Assembly: GCA_039545315.1 (NCBI GenBank)
Contig: BCIM01000014.1
Coordinates: 248,001-312,000 of the forward strand
Origin: Kondoa malvinella
Lineage: Eukaryota; Basidiomycota; Agaricostilbomycetes; Agaricostilbales; Kondoaceae
Length of the DNA: 64,000 nucleotides
Direction: 5' to 3'
The translations under genes and the position numbers were made by a program. Positions 45,479-56,345 of this stretch are shown piece by piece; positions within the stretch are counted from its first letter, which is position 1, and each line of letters opens with the position of its first letter. The notes under the pieces were generated by a model that worked only from the letters and a program-made list of their open reading frames with translations, made no database searches and was not told the origin of the DNA.

Positions 45479-46969
45479 TTAAGACGTCTCTTCGACCGAA
45501 TCACCCTCCAGCATTCCCGACAAATGTTCATTATAACGACCTCCATGCACTTCAGCCGCATCAATCATCTTGCGCAACTCTGCCAGCTCATCCTTTGAAA
45601 ACTTGACCGACAGCGCTCCAATCCCTTCCTCAACACCAGCTTTGCGAGTAGATCCAGGGATAGGAATGACACCTTGGGCTAGGAGCCATGCAAGGGAGAG
45701 TTGAGCGATAGTGATACCTTTCTTGTCGGCCATGGATTGGAGTTGTTTTACAAGCTGCGGGAGGATCAGAAGGTGATTATCATGGCAGGAAAAGCATACC
45801 TTGAGGTTCTTGTCAAATACATCGGGCTGTACCTTGGATTAGAACTCGATTCGTATTCAGGAAAAGAAAGCATACCTGGAATCGGTCGAAATGTTTCCGC
45901 ATATCGCCTTCGGGGATGTCATCGGGAGACTTGATGCTGCCAGTAAGAATACCTCGAGCAAGCGGCTGGGAAGCTTATGAGCAAGGCTAAGTACAATCAA
46001 AAGCACTCACGGAGTAGGCAACAACGGGAATCGAAAGCTACACAATATCAGTGAGACCGTGAAAGTAACGAGGTCGCCAGCGTAAGCTCGAGGACATACC
46101 TCATTGCAAGCTTCTAGCACGCCATTCTTCTCGATGTCGAGCGAGAAGGGTCTGTTTATGGTCAGCTTGAGAAAGAGATGAAGATAGTCTTAACACACGA
46201 GTACTCGACTTCGACCGCACTGATGGTAGCGACTTTAGCGGCGCGTCGAATAGTCTTTGCGCTGCATCTGTTATGAAAGTCAGCGAAGCAAAGCTTACTG
46301 CTCGGGCTGGCTGACTCGGACAAAGAGATGTACTTGAAGTGACCTTCAGCAATGAGGTCTTTCAAGTCACGCATAACCTGTATGCGAGTGAGCTTTTGCG
46401 CGCTGGAGGACGCCGTGACTAGCCTGCTCGATTGGCACGTTCGGGTCGACACGAGCGCATTCCTGCTCCTTATTCAGCGTGTAGTTTTTAAGCAATGCTG
46501 AAGACTTACAAACATGTCCATCTTCTTGAGATCGCCGAGCTCCTTGTTGCTATGATAAGAGTCAACGCCAGAGCTTAGCGCGTCAAAGTGGAAACTCACA
46601 TCGCTTCAACGCTTCTACGAAGTCCTTTTGTGCTGGCATCAGGCCTGAAAGCCTCCAAGTCGATACCACCTTTAACAGAGAGGAACGTTTTGCTGCTTCC
46701 CGGTTCAGCTATATGCCAAGAAAGCTAGCGCTCACAGCCGCTTACTCGACGTAGTCAGGATGAGCTTTGTAGAACCGTGCCAGCAGTTGCAGGTTGGCCT
46801 GTTTAGGGTCTGTTCCGTAGAATTCACCGCTATCGAGGAAAGTGCATCCACCATCTACGGCAGTCTTGATAACTTCGAACGCTTCTTGATCAGGTTTGAC
46901 TTGAGAAACGGGCTTCCATGTCAGCGACATGAGACCATAGCCTAGAGAAGTCTTGAGTTCACTGCGCAT
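45479..46969 (-). CDS. Aldo-keto reductase, pyridoxal reductase (Plr1/AKR8) type
   Basis: This is an NADPH-dependent reductase, likely converting pyridoxal to pyridoxine or acting on related carbonyls in the cytosol. The start is MRSELKTSLGYGLMSLTWKP at 46969. The AKR motif TAVDGGCTFLDSGEFYGTD contains the catalytic Asp and Tyr. SKTFLSVKGG holds the catalytic Lys, and IEQAMRDLKDLIAEGHFKYI and VATISAVEVEYS follow. PVVAYSPLARGILTG and GVIPIPGSTRKAGVEEGIGA are the NADPH-binding C-terminal blocks. The end is LSGMLEGDSVEETS. Introns are short. S. pombe plr1 is the closest named family. The gene is divergent from a DJ-1-family gene with 210 bp between starts. Confidence 0.88.
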
Positions 46970-47179
46970 TTTGTACTGTGTGACGAGTCAGGTGGTGATT
47001 GAGGACAGGATAGGATGCCCAGATGAACGCGCAAAGACTCGGCCGGGCGGCTGTTCGGAGAGATTGTTCCCAAAGCTTACATAACTTAATGTCTCCGAGC
47101 ACGTGTCGACATAGTCATCATCCAGGTTGAAAAATCGTAAGGCTCCTGCCTTGCTCCTGCACCACCTACTACTGCAAAA
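46970..47179. promoter_or_regulatory. Divergent promoter, aldo-keto reductase / DJ-1-family gene
   Basis: This 210-bp spacer contains a palindromic CACGTG (in GAGCACGTGTC) and a TTACATAA sequence close to fungal AP-1 (Yap-type) sites. Both flanking genes belong to families linked to reactive-carbonyl or oxidative stress, so co-regulation is a reasonable inference only. Confidence 0.5.
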
Positions 47180-48299
47180 ATGACTTCCAAAGGCTCCGTA
47201 CTATTCGTTCTTGCTTCCCATGGCAAGCATCCTGTAAGATTGAGCCTCGCAGTGTCTCGGACTTGCGGCTGATGAGCGATGTTGCAGAATGGAAACCCAA
47301 GTCCGTCTATTGACTACACTACCGTAGCATAACTGATATAGTGGCATGCTTGCTTCAGCTGGCTGGGTGAGTTTCTTCTCAAAGCCGAATCAGTCAAGCT
47401 GAAACATGTTATAAGTATCTACCTGAAGCTGCTCACCCGTATTACGAGGTCAAGCCTCATTACGATGTCGTTTTCGCCTCCATCAAGGGCGGTAAAGCTC
47501 CACTCGACCCTACTTCCGTTGAAGGATTCAAGGACGATGAAGGCTGCAAGGTCAGTCCATCACACTCATGACCGGTACAACTTTTCAAGATAGACTTGCA
47601 GAAATTCTTGAATGACAAAGACGCACAAAAGGCAGTCACTGAGACTGTCAAGCTCGGTGAGGTCGACACGAGCGCCTACAAGGGTATCTTCTTCGTTGGA
47701 GGTCACGGACGTAAGCTACTACCTTTTGGCCTGCGATGGTAGCTTACTGTGTGCTTAGCTATGCACGAGTCCAAGTAAGCTTGCTTGCCTCTAGACGTAT
47801 AAGACGTCTGACAGCTCTTGCAGGGAGAAGGATATCCTTGCTAAGGCTGGTGACTTTTACCAAAGCGGAAAACTCGTTGCCGCAGTCTGCCACGTAAGTG
47901 TACGTAACCTCCTTGCTCACCCTATCCTCATGTCGCATTAGGGTCCTGGTGCTCTCGTTGAAGTCACTGGCAAAGACGGCAAGAACATCTTTGACGGACG
48001 CAACGTCACTGGATTCTCCAACGAGGAAGAAGAACAAGCTGGTCTGACTGATCAAGTACCTTTCTTGCTCGAGACTCAAATGAAGAAGGTCGGCGGTAAA
48101 TACAACAAAGCCGACAAAGCCTGGGGCGAGTGCTTGCAGGTCGATGGCAATGTCATCACTGGCCAGGTTAGTCAAGCTCTGTCTGGAAATCAACCCTTCC
48201 TATGCAGCCAGCTGATGTCAACCTCTTGCGACTGTCTAGAACCCTGCTTCAGCTGCTGCTGTTGGCAAAGCAATTGTCGAGTACCTAAGCAAGCACTAG
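47180..48299 (+). CDS. DJ-1/PfpI-family protein (Hsp31-like glyoxalase/chaperone)
   Basis: This is a class I glutamine-amidotransferase-like protein of the Hsp31 type, probably a glutathione-independent glyoxalase or protein deglycase in the cytosol. The start is MTSKGSVLFVLASHGKHP. After several short introns come GWYLPEAAHPYYEVKPHYDV, VFASIKGGKAPLDP, SAYKGIFFVGGHG, and the nucleophilic elbow AAVCHGPGALVEV with its Cys followed by His. GRNVTGFSNEEEEQAGLTDQ and VPFLLETQMKKVGGKYNKAD follow. The end is VGKAIVEYLSKH with the stop at 48297-48299. The acidic residue expected in the active site is supplied early in the protein. Family identity is strong; the enzymatic activity is inferred. Confidence 0.9.
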
Positions 48300-48500
48300 A
48301 TTGCTATGCAAGCAAAGCTAGTAACGTCTGGCAAATGTGAAATAACATCATGATGCAACAACTTTCACCTTTCTCTGAGATCCTCTGCAGGCGATGCACA
48401 GACACTGCCTCATCACGTCTTTCTGAGGGTTTGTTGACTTGACAAGATACCACGTTCACATTAGGAGTTTTTATACCAGTTTGCAAGGAGATACCACAGC

Positions 48501-49726
48501 ATGGGCATACTAGAGAAATTGGGAGATATCCAGATTCCCAGTAAGCTGCCGCCGTACTATAGAATGCCGCGAATTGACCTCGTCAACAGAGTTTGGCAGG
48601 TCGGATAGTCACAAGAGCTTGAGTGCAGAGGAGCGAGGGATCATTGGAGGGAATGCTCAGCCTATAAAGCGGTCATACATCAGCGAGGACGAGGAATGGC
48701 GGTCAACGTGGATCTCGAGGACAGCTCAGCTCTTTTTTCTGTTCATCTCCCTCTTTATCGCTATAGGAGTGACAAGCGTGCGTTGCTCGATGATGTATGG
48801 AGATGTCTCCTGTATCTTTAAGCTGCTCGCACAGTTTCAAAGCTCGAATCATGGCGTATCAGGACTTTCCGCCCTCAATCTATTCGTCCTTCTGCAAGCT
48901 ATAGTCATTACTGCTGCGATACTAGCCATCACATTCGTCAATGACCGATACGGCAAGCTCAAAGCTATCGCAGGCGCGACTAGGCAGATGTATGTCACTC
49001 TAGAAGGAGCGAGAACGAACTCATGTCAGATGACAGACGCTTTCAATTCGTCATCTCGATAGCACAAGTCGTTCTGTTGCTTGTCATCGCTTTCGCAAAC
49101 TCGATATCAGCTAATGTCAAAGGCTGCAGTAAGTTTGCTCAATGGAAGCCCGACTTGGCTGATCAAACAAGCGCAGAAAACCCGGATGATGACTCGCATG
49201 CGGACGATGATGAATAGTAAGTGTACCTGACTGAGATTGCAGGCATCTTTAACGCATTTGTCTAAAGCAAGGCGAAATTGGCCGGCTTCTGTAAGACGAA
49301 GAAGGCTCTGGCTGCTTTTCTATGGTTCTCGATGGGTACGTGATCGCGTCTAGATTGAGTATGAAGCTCATGCGTAGAGTGGTCGGTACAGCTGCTTGGA
49401 CTGTCTCTCTGGTCTTCACTTTCTTGCGCTGGCGAGCCATCAGAAACGGAGGAGGTAGCAAGATCCCACCCTTTAATCCTCCGATGCACGAACAAGGCGC
49501 CTCGTACGAAGATGGTGCTTTCAACGCAGCAGACGAAGACGAGCCTTACGACGCGCCGAGACCGATGTACCAAAATCCTGATGCAAGACCTTCTGGTACT
49601 TTTGGCGAACGACCTTTTGAAGATTCTCTTCCTTCTGGGTACAATATGGGCCAGTCGAGGCAGAGCAACCCTTTCCAAGGTCCTACTCCATCTTATGATG
49701 ACCCTTGTCCGTCGAATTTCGCTTAG
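48501..49726 (+). CDS. Four-helix membrane protein (MARVEL/tetraspan-like)
   Basis: The function is not known. A 5' intron at 48541 joins MGILEKLGDIQIPK to FGRSDSHKSLSAEERGIIGG. Four hydrophobic segments follow: TAQLFFLFISLFIAIGVTSV, LNLFVLLQAIVITAAILAIT, FVISIAQVVLLLVIAFANSI, and a last one split over introns with KKALAAFLWFSM then GTAAWTVSLVFTFLRW. Between helices 3 and 4 lies a Cys-containing loop and an acidic segment (DQTSAENPDDDSHADDDE). The cytosolic tail is Pro/Gly/Tyr-rich with NPPMHEQGASYEDGAFN and ends PSYDDPCPSNFA at 49726. The arrangement matches fungal MARVEL-domain or Sur7-like plasma-membrane proteins, by topology only. Confidence 0.65.
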
Positions 49727-50522
49727 CGAGATCTGATGCTGATGTCGGGCCCACAGATGATCGAATTCGAGCTCAGATAATGAGAGACGAACAAGACAAT
49801 GCGCAGTACTCAAGATGATGAAGACATACCTTTGCAATCAGGAAATACCCATTCTGTGCTATAGACACTTCCGAACATACGATTCCCTTCATGTATATAG
49901 TGCTCTCGCAAGGTTGAGTAGTGTGTCACGTATTTTCTGCCGATCGACGCTGCCGCCTTGATCATCGTCAAACTCCGCTTGACTCTTGTTGCTGAACGAT
50001 CCAGGCACGTCAATTCAGAGCATACTGAGCATACACCGCTCTCCAAGACTATTACATGGTCTGCACATACGCTAGTCTGCCCTGCTTTTGGGTCTCAGAT
50101 TCTGAATTCGCTTCAACTTGAAATGCATATGGCCTTCTCTGCGCTTATGACTCATCTGTATATCTGTTCTGTTCTCTTGATTGTGCCCTTCTGTGCAGTC
50201 TCGCTGAGTCTGGCTCGATTTCTTATATTCACATCGAATGCCCGTCATGTCTCGTCTACTGTATCAGCCCTTGGGCTTACACGTATGTATGTACATTGTC
50301 AGGAGCTAGTGGATAGTCCTGAGGCGCCGGACCTCCGTCAACGTCACCTGACGGGTTTTCTTCCTTCTTCTAAGCGCATGGTGACTCTTGGCAGTCAAAA
50401 CATTCGACCTCATTCGCTCGCCCTTTTATCTCTGCAACGACGCTGCTGGCCATTGTCTTACCTTTTTCTCTCCTTGATATCTTGAAAACGATCACGTCTA
50501 AGCCTTCAACAAACCCACAAAC
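49727..50522. other. Intergenic, no supported gene
   Basis: About 800 bp lies before the LPMO-like gene. A 175-codon plus-strand open frame occurs (49958-50485), but its composition is not coding-like and no domain is visible. Promoter of the downstream secreted protein. Confidence 0.45.
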
Positions 50523-52337
50523 ATGATTTCGATAACACAAACACTACTGGTCGCAGCTGGGCTAGCGGCCCAAGCGCAGGCGCAGTGAGTGCTCAAAGAG
50601 TTCTTGCCCAATATCGAGTGACGCCCGTACTAGCTCTTACCTGGTCTCTCCCGCTGGTCGGTTGAACGAGAAGTTTGGCTTTGGTACATCTCTGGAAGAT
50701 GGCTCTGGTGATCGTCGGGGTCTTTGCGTGCGTACTCTCTCTTGCCTGCTTAGTTGCATACTAACACCTGAACATTAGAATCTTGAGTGAGCGTATCCGT
50801 ACACTGCCTGAAATCTTCTCAAATGACTTCTAGGAATGGCAACCCTGTTTGCTGCTCCTCACAAGTTACGAACGACCAGCAGTCGTATAAGCGTGGCGTA
50901 AGCAGATTTTCACTCTTATCGCCTCTCAGCTCAATTTTGGAACAGGACGAAGTAGAAGCCTCTTGGTGGAGAAACAAGTATACCTCTTCTCTTTGTGCTA
51001 CAGATGATCATCTGAAGAATGTTGCTTAGCCATCAAGGAGGTTTCATCCGTTGGAGCATTGTTTGCCTTATTTTTCAAAGTAAATTCAGCTGATGCTCGC
51101 CACAGGTACCTCAAGACCAAGTCTCGCAAGATGCCTTCGATTCCGCCGAAAACGTGCTGTCGTACCAGTGTAATCAAGTAGGCTGTGATGCAACTTACGA
51201 CGGCTCAGGGCCCAACAGTTAGTACTTTACCAAGCGAACCGGTGGCCACTAACAGCTGTAGACTGGGATGGTGCCGACAAGAATGGCTTCATGGAATGGT
51301 CAAACATGTGCTCTGGCGGTTTCAAAATCCCATATCATCTCGAAGATGGTGCTTACACTGTTCAAGTAAGTCTCCGGCCTCCCCTCCTGGGACTCCAATG
51401 CTGATGAATTTTCAAAGTGGGTCTGGTTTGGTGAAGGTGATGACAACAATGGGGCTATGACTGCCAACAGTCCCTTCCAAGGTTGCGTCGATCTCCAAAT
51501 TAAAGGCGGCGAGACAGGCGACAAGCCAGACTGTCCTCTGTTCAAAGGTAAGCTTTCCGTATCTAGATATGCTGTGCAGGCTAACGATGCAGCATAGGCG
51601 GTGACTTGTCAGAATCTGGCGCTGGTTTGCATGCTGTTTCATGTCGCGAGTCTCTCTTGACGGCGTGACTGTACAGATGTTTGCGCGTATGTTGCTGTCG
51701 ACAAACCAACCGTGAGTGAACCACACTTCTGCCCGGGCGAGCGTTGCTGATGAGATTTCAATAGCTGGATGGTGTCTGCAGGGTACTTTGAAATACTCAG
51801 CACTCGCAACAACACTGACACATATTAACAGGACTCTAACAAGTGCTCTGGTCGCCCTGCTGTCGGTATACCAGCCGGTCTGGATCAATGCATCGCTGGC
51901 AAAACACCTAAATCGGTACGTAACTGACCAGCTTCAATCAGTATAGTGTCTCACTTTTCACCCGACAGTACCCTCTTGGAATGGTCCAATCTGCTAAAGG
52001 AGCACCTGACACGTACACCGACTTTTCGCCTTCTGGAAGCGGACCCTCGACAGGCAAGAAATATGCCGTCGAAATTGAGTCTTCTCCCGCCGCGACTTCT
52101 GTTGATGAAGGCAACGCTTCAGCTCCTTCAGAAGAGTCCAGCTCCTCGGCTGCTACTGAAGAGGTGGCTGATTCTGCATACGAGGCGCCCAAGTCAAAGA
52201 AGAAGTGCTCCAACAAGAAGCGTCGGAGCATGCTCGTCAAAAGCTCAGCCAAGCGACACCGTAGAAGGTCAGCTGCAAAAGGTGCTCGTGCTGCACGTCA
52301 CGTCAGAAGCAACTTGAAGGGAGCTATCGCATTGTGA
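50523..52337 (+). CDS. Secreted LPMO-like copper protein with histidine-brace features
   Basis: A 20-residue signal peptide (MISITQTLLVAAGLAAQAQA) is followed by His as the first mature residue: HSYLVSPAGRLNEKFGFGTS. The His codon is split by intron 1 (CA at 50583-50584, C at 50634). A later exon gives WWRNNHQGGFIRWSI, an LPMO-like second histidine. VPQDQVSQDAFDSAENVLSY then QCNQVGCDATYDG follows, then GAYTVQWVWFGEGDDNNGAM and NSPFQGCVDLQIKGG, where the Phe before Cys sits where LPMOs have the axial Tyr/Phe. A long linker and a strongly basic Lys/Arg C-terminus follow (KSKKKCSNKKRRSMLVKSSA). This fits a lytic polysaccharide monooxygenase or related copper protein of uncertain AA family. Several introns are needed, and one uses an unusual GTTTGC donor. 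Confidence 0.72.
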
Positions 52338-52910
52338 AAGACCACAGGCAGTACACAGGGCATGCTCTGTTCGTCAATGATAACAATCTCGTACGGTTAC
52401 TTCAACAGCACTAGCATCTCCTAGCGATTTTGGCCCTCTAAAGCATTCGACTGACCGAACTGTTCGAGTTGTTACTTCTTGACTTCGACAGTGTTGCAGC
52501 GCTATTCGACGACACGCGATACCCTGTTTAGTTAGACTGATGTACAGCAAAAAAGCAAGTGCTGCAAAGTATCCACAGCTCCACTGCACCAGCATCCGCA
52601 CGCTCTTCTACCGGCGATGGAAATCGATGGATTGTTTTCTTTGTGATCTCATGACTCTTGCCCGTCTAGCAAAGCTGTGCTAGGGCAGCAGATGACCTGC
52701 AAAGATAGCGAAGCGGGTCTGTAGCACCGTGGTCATGCAGTGCTAACGCCTAGACTGGTCCTGCATCGCTCTCGAGTTGAACTTCATTTGCACAGCCAAC
52801 GATGTCATACGCTGTTTCCTCGCTCTATACCTCTCTTCTCTTCCTTATCGTACTATATTTTTTCGTTGAAGTGGCTTCGCAGGGCCTTTACTTGATTGAA
52901 GCCAGACGAT
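52338..52910. other. Intergenic, no supported gene
   Basis: This 573-bp spacer holds a 53-codon frame at 52801-52963 with a membrane-like stretch (LLFLIVLYFFVEVA) that runs across the next gene's start and is probably spurious. Confidence 0.45.
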
Positions 52911-55900
52911 ATGAGCGCTCCGGCTCTCGCTGCTCCGATTGCTCCGCCTGTCACTATGACTAGCAGGCCAGGTATACCGACTGGGTATCAACCATCGCCA
53001 AGTGGCCCTCCTAGTCAAGCTGCTCAAGGCAGACCTGTTGCTAAAGAGGTACTTCGCTTCGGTTTACCGCTCGTTTGGCAAGGCTGACCCGTGCTATGCA
53101 GGCTCTCAAGCCAAAGACAGCAGCTGTCGTTGATGCCCAATGGAAAGCGACTATGGACGCTTTACCGAATCCTAACCGCTTGGCTGAACTCGAAGCATCG
53201 GTCAGAAACGCTGACAGGGAAGCTAGAGAGGCTGCGAACAAGAAAAACGAGCCCAAAGCTGGCGAAGCTAAACCTAACGATTCAAAATCCGAAGAAAGCA
53301 AACCTGGAGATGGGAAATCCGCCGCAACCAACGAAAGCAAGAGCAATCAGAATCAAAATGTACGTTACCTCTTGTGCTGCTAGAGACTATTCCTGATATA
53401 GATATAGACACCACCGAAGCCTGGCGATACCAAGCCGAATGAATCTGCCAAACCAGGTGATGCGCCCAAACCAGGCGACAAACCGCAAGGCGAAGGCCCA
53501 AAGCCTCCCGTCCCACCGGTCGCACCCGCTCCACCCGCTATCAATTCTGGATTTGGTCCTAGTTCGTCAGTAGCACTTTCTCCGAACACCGTTGACCAAT
53601 TTCTCAGGTAACCCTATGAATAGCAATAACCCAATGTTCAATAGCATGATGGGGCGAGTGTGATTTATTACATAGCTCAGAAACATAGCTTAAAACCCTT
53701 TCCTCGTCAATAGTCGAGGGTATGTTGATTTTCATTGTTCCGCTTCGTCTCTAAAGTTCTTAGGATGTACGGTGGCATGGGAATGCCAGGAATGATGGGA
53801 GGCATGGGAATGGGAATGCCTGGTAGGTCTTTTGACGTCTTTAAATGCACTTTTGTCTCAATCTCGATTGCCAGGGATGGGTTTGTCGCATACTGTGGCC
53901 TGCATATTTTGGCTCAAATCATCTAGGAATGGAGAGCAGACCACCACCGCCACCGCCACCTATGGCACCACCTCCTGCTATGCCTCCAATGCGTGAGCAT
54001 TAATTTCTGTCGAAGGGATCTCCGTACTGATGAATCTTCAGCTGCAATGCCTCGTAGGTGCCTTGGATGGCCTCCATATGTCTACTCACAGCCTAATAAG
54101 CTCCACCACCACCGCCTATGCGTGAGTACATGGTCTGACTCTTCTCGCCGAGCTGATAATCCAGTTCAGCACCTCCAATGATGGTATGTCTCCCAAAAGC
54201 CTCCCTAATTATCTCTCATGCTTTGCATTTCGCTATTAGCCCCCTCCGCCACCGCCTCCCCCCCCACCACCGTATGTGCCATGTCCATGCAATGCATGGG
54301 CCATTTCTGAGCATCAGTTTGATCTCTTAGCATGATGCCGCCTCCGCCGTACGTGTCCTGATTTGTCTTACATACTCTATGGTTGATTTTGATGCTGAAA
54401 CAGACCACCGATGCCTCCTCCGTAAGTCATTTTCGCCTGGATCGTTGCGACCTTTTCAATGATTAGAAAATTGATCATCTGGCGTGCAGACCTCCTCCTC
54501 CTCCAGCTCCCGCTCCAGCGCCACCTCCTGCACCTGTCGCTGCTCCGGTCGCACCTCCGCGTTAGTCTCTGAACATTACACAGACATCAATGCTAAATTC
54601 TGGTCTGTAGCTCCTCCAGCGCCGAAGGGTCCCGATCCGATGGTAGAGATGATGAAACAGTTCAAGACCCAACTAGAGGAAGCCAATAAGAAGGCCGAAG
54701 AAGCGAGGAATGCAGCCGCAAATGCAGCGAAGGAGAAAGACGACTCTGTAAGTTTTCTTTCAGGCTCAGAATTGACTTATAACTATCTTACAGAGTGACG
54801 AGGAAGACGAGCCTGTCAAGACTAAACAGAAGCGGCACAAAGAGCGTGCTCGAACACCCCCGACCGAGACAGACGAAGAGGATGAACATGAGCGAATGCC
54901 GCCTCAATTCGACAAAGTAAGTACTAGGTGTTGTATGCCACGCCTGTTCTTTTCCGATCGATCGCGTTTCCAGGATCTCTGGTCACCAGATCCGCTCTTG
55001 CGAAAGCTCTTCGTGATTGCGGGCTTTGCATAACCAATGCATCAGACTGAATGGCTTGCGCTTACAGGACGAGGATCATGGCTTTGGTCCGTCTGGTCCA
55101 AGACGATCCGGCCCTCCGCCTTTATCTAGAGCGTCTTCCTATTCTCATGCAGATAAAGGTGGTCGACACGACTTTGAAGATCAACCCACCTTTGGACAAC
55201 ATCCATTCGGCTCACGGTTGCCCACAGACACGCCTGATCCGATGCCTCCAGAATCTTTACCCAATGCATGGCGGCCAGGGAGCCCTTCTAATCAACCTAG
55301 CAGGAAATCTAGTTTTGACTCCGAACTCGAAGGACAGCACTCTCCGCCAGGTTCTCCTAGTCGGCCGAAGAGTAACTTCCGCAGGACATCGGACACTGGA
55401 TTGGACGGACTTCGATCTCGTCCTCGCAGTGAGCAGCTCGCTGCAGACTCCTGTGTGTATAACCGTAATTCTGTCCTAGGTCCAGATGGAGACTCACCTC
55501 ATGACGATCCGGCTGTTCACTTTGGTAAACAAGCTCCGCCAATCTCTCGCCAATATCACGCAAACCTGGATCAAGATGCTTCAGAAGAAGAGGACGACTG
55601 GCAACCATATCATCCACCTTTCTCTTCGAACGAGTCCAAGTCGAAGCAGACACGGAACGCTTCCGTACTGGAGGATCTCTTCGGTCAAAGCGCACCAGAG
55701 TATGTCATTACAAACGCTATGCTTTTATCTACGCTGACTTTTCCAAACAGGGTCGAAGGTATTTGGAACCATCCAGACTTCAACCGGTCATACAGCAAGA
55801 GTGTTCCACCTGAACAAGACTGGGCAGAACAAGGCGGCTCTGGTGCTCAAACACCACTAGACCCTGGCATGATCACTCCTGTTGATGGCCGCAGACCTAC

Positions 55901-56256
55901 CTATCAATGGCAAGACTCTGGTCGCATTTCTTCTTTCGCTGCAGAGCAAGGGAGACAGTTCATGCCAGCATGGGAAGATGAAGAAGATCAGTACGACTAT
56001 GGGCCTCAGCAGACTCGCTTTTATCGACAACGGCCTATGCACATGTATGGCGACGAGCCGATTTCTGGAGCGCCCATGTTCGATGGCTATCCAGCTCAGC
56101 AACTACTCGAGCCAAATATGAACGGCTCCTTCGCTTTGCAAGGTGCCATCCCACCGTTTGGAAGAGGATTGTCATATGATCAGTAGGTAATTTTATGCTT
56201 GCTGGTAATTTGAGGCTCACGTAACATTCAGGTACGATGATGATTGGAGTGATTAG
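52911..56256 (+). CDS. Large proline-rich protein with coiled coil, assembled from microexons
   Basis: The function is unknown. The N-terminus MSAPALAAPIAPPVTMTSRP leads to VVDAQWKATMDALPNPNRLA and a helical, charged region. KPGD repeats (PGDTKPNESAKPGDAPKPGD) follow, then a Gly/Met tract (MYGGMGMPGMMGGMGMGMPG). Next comes a polyproline/Met-Pro region split by about twelve introns into exons as short as 6 nt. A coiled coil (MVEMMKQFKTQLEEANKKAE), a basic acidic-flanked linker (KTKQKRHKERARTPPTETDE) and a long disordered Ser/Pro/Gln part follow. After intron 56186-56230 the end is QYDDDWSD with the stop at 56256. No formin FH2, WH2 or SH3 domain is seen, although polyproline of this kind usually binds profilin, SH3 or WW domains. 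Intron 55014-55068 (GTGATT..TTACAG) is needed to join DPLLRKLF to DEDHGFGPS. Confidence 0.7.
53562..54610 (+). other. Microexon array inside the proline-rich gene
   Basis: Exons, with lengths and coordinates, read off by phase-consistent splice sites: 53608-53653 (46), 53714-53719 (6), 53764-53822 (59), 53875-53880 (6), 53927-53992 (66), 54042-54053 (12), 54101-54121 (21), 54170-54183 (14), 54240-54271 (32), 54331-54348 (18), 54404-54421 (18) and 54490-54560 (71). The intervening introns are 44-68 nt. Their donors are mostly GTAGGT, GTGAGC/T, GTATGT, GTACGT and GTAAGT, and all have AG acceptors. The first intron of the run uses a GCGAGT donor. All exons join to one open frame of Pro, Met, Gly and Ala codons. 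Confidence 0.75.
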
Positions 56257-56345
56257 GTGGAAAGGGTAGACACATGAGTAAGGGATAGACGAGGTATCCT
56301 GTTCCTTTATAAGATAGGTAGTCTCCCGCAGCTGCGTCCAAATAG

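Noticed and set aside
49958..50485. 175-codon plus-strand open frame before the LPMO-like gene
   Set aside because: Composition is Ser/Leu/His-rich without domains, with no flanking splice logic; it resembles chance open sequence in the promoter region.
52801..52963. Small membrane protein frame upstream of the proline-rich gene
   Set aside because: It overlaps the better supported ATG at 52911 in another frame and stops after 53 codons with no conserved feature.
52911..56256. Formin identity for the polyproline gene
   Set aside because: No FH2-domain blocks follow the proline tract; only a short coiled coil and disordered sequence are present.
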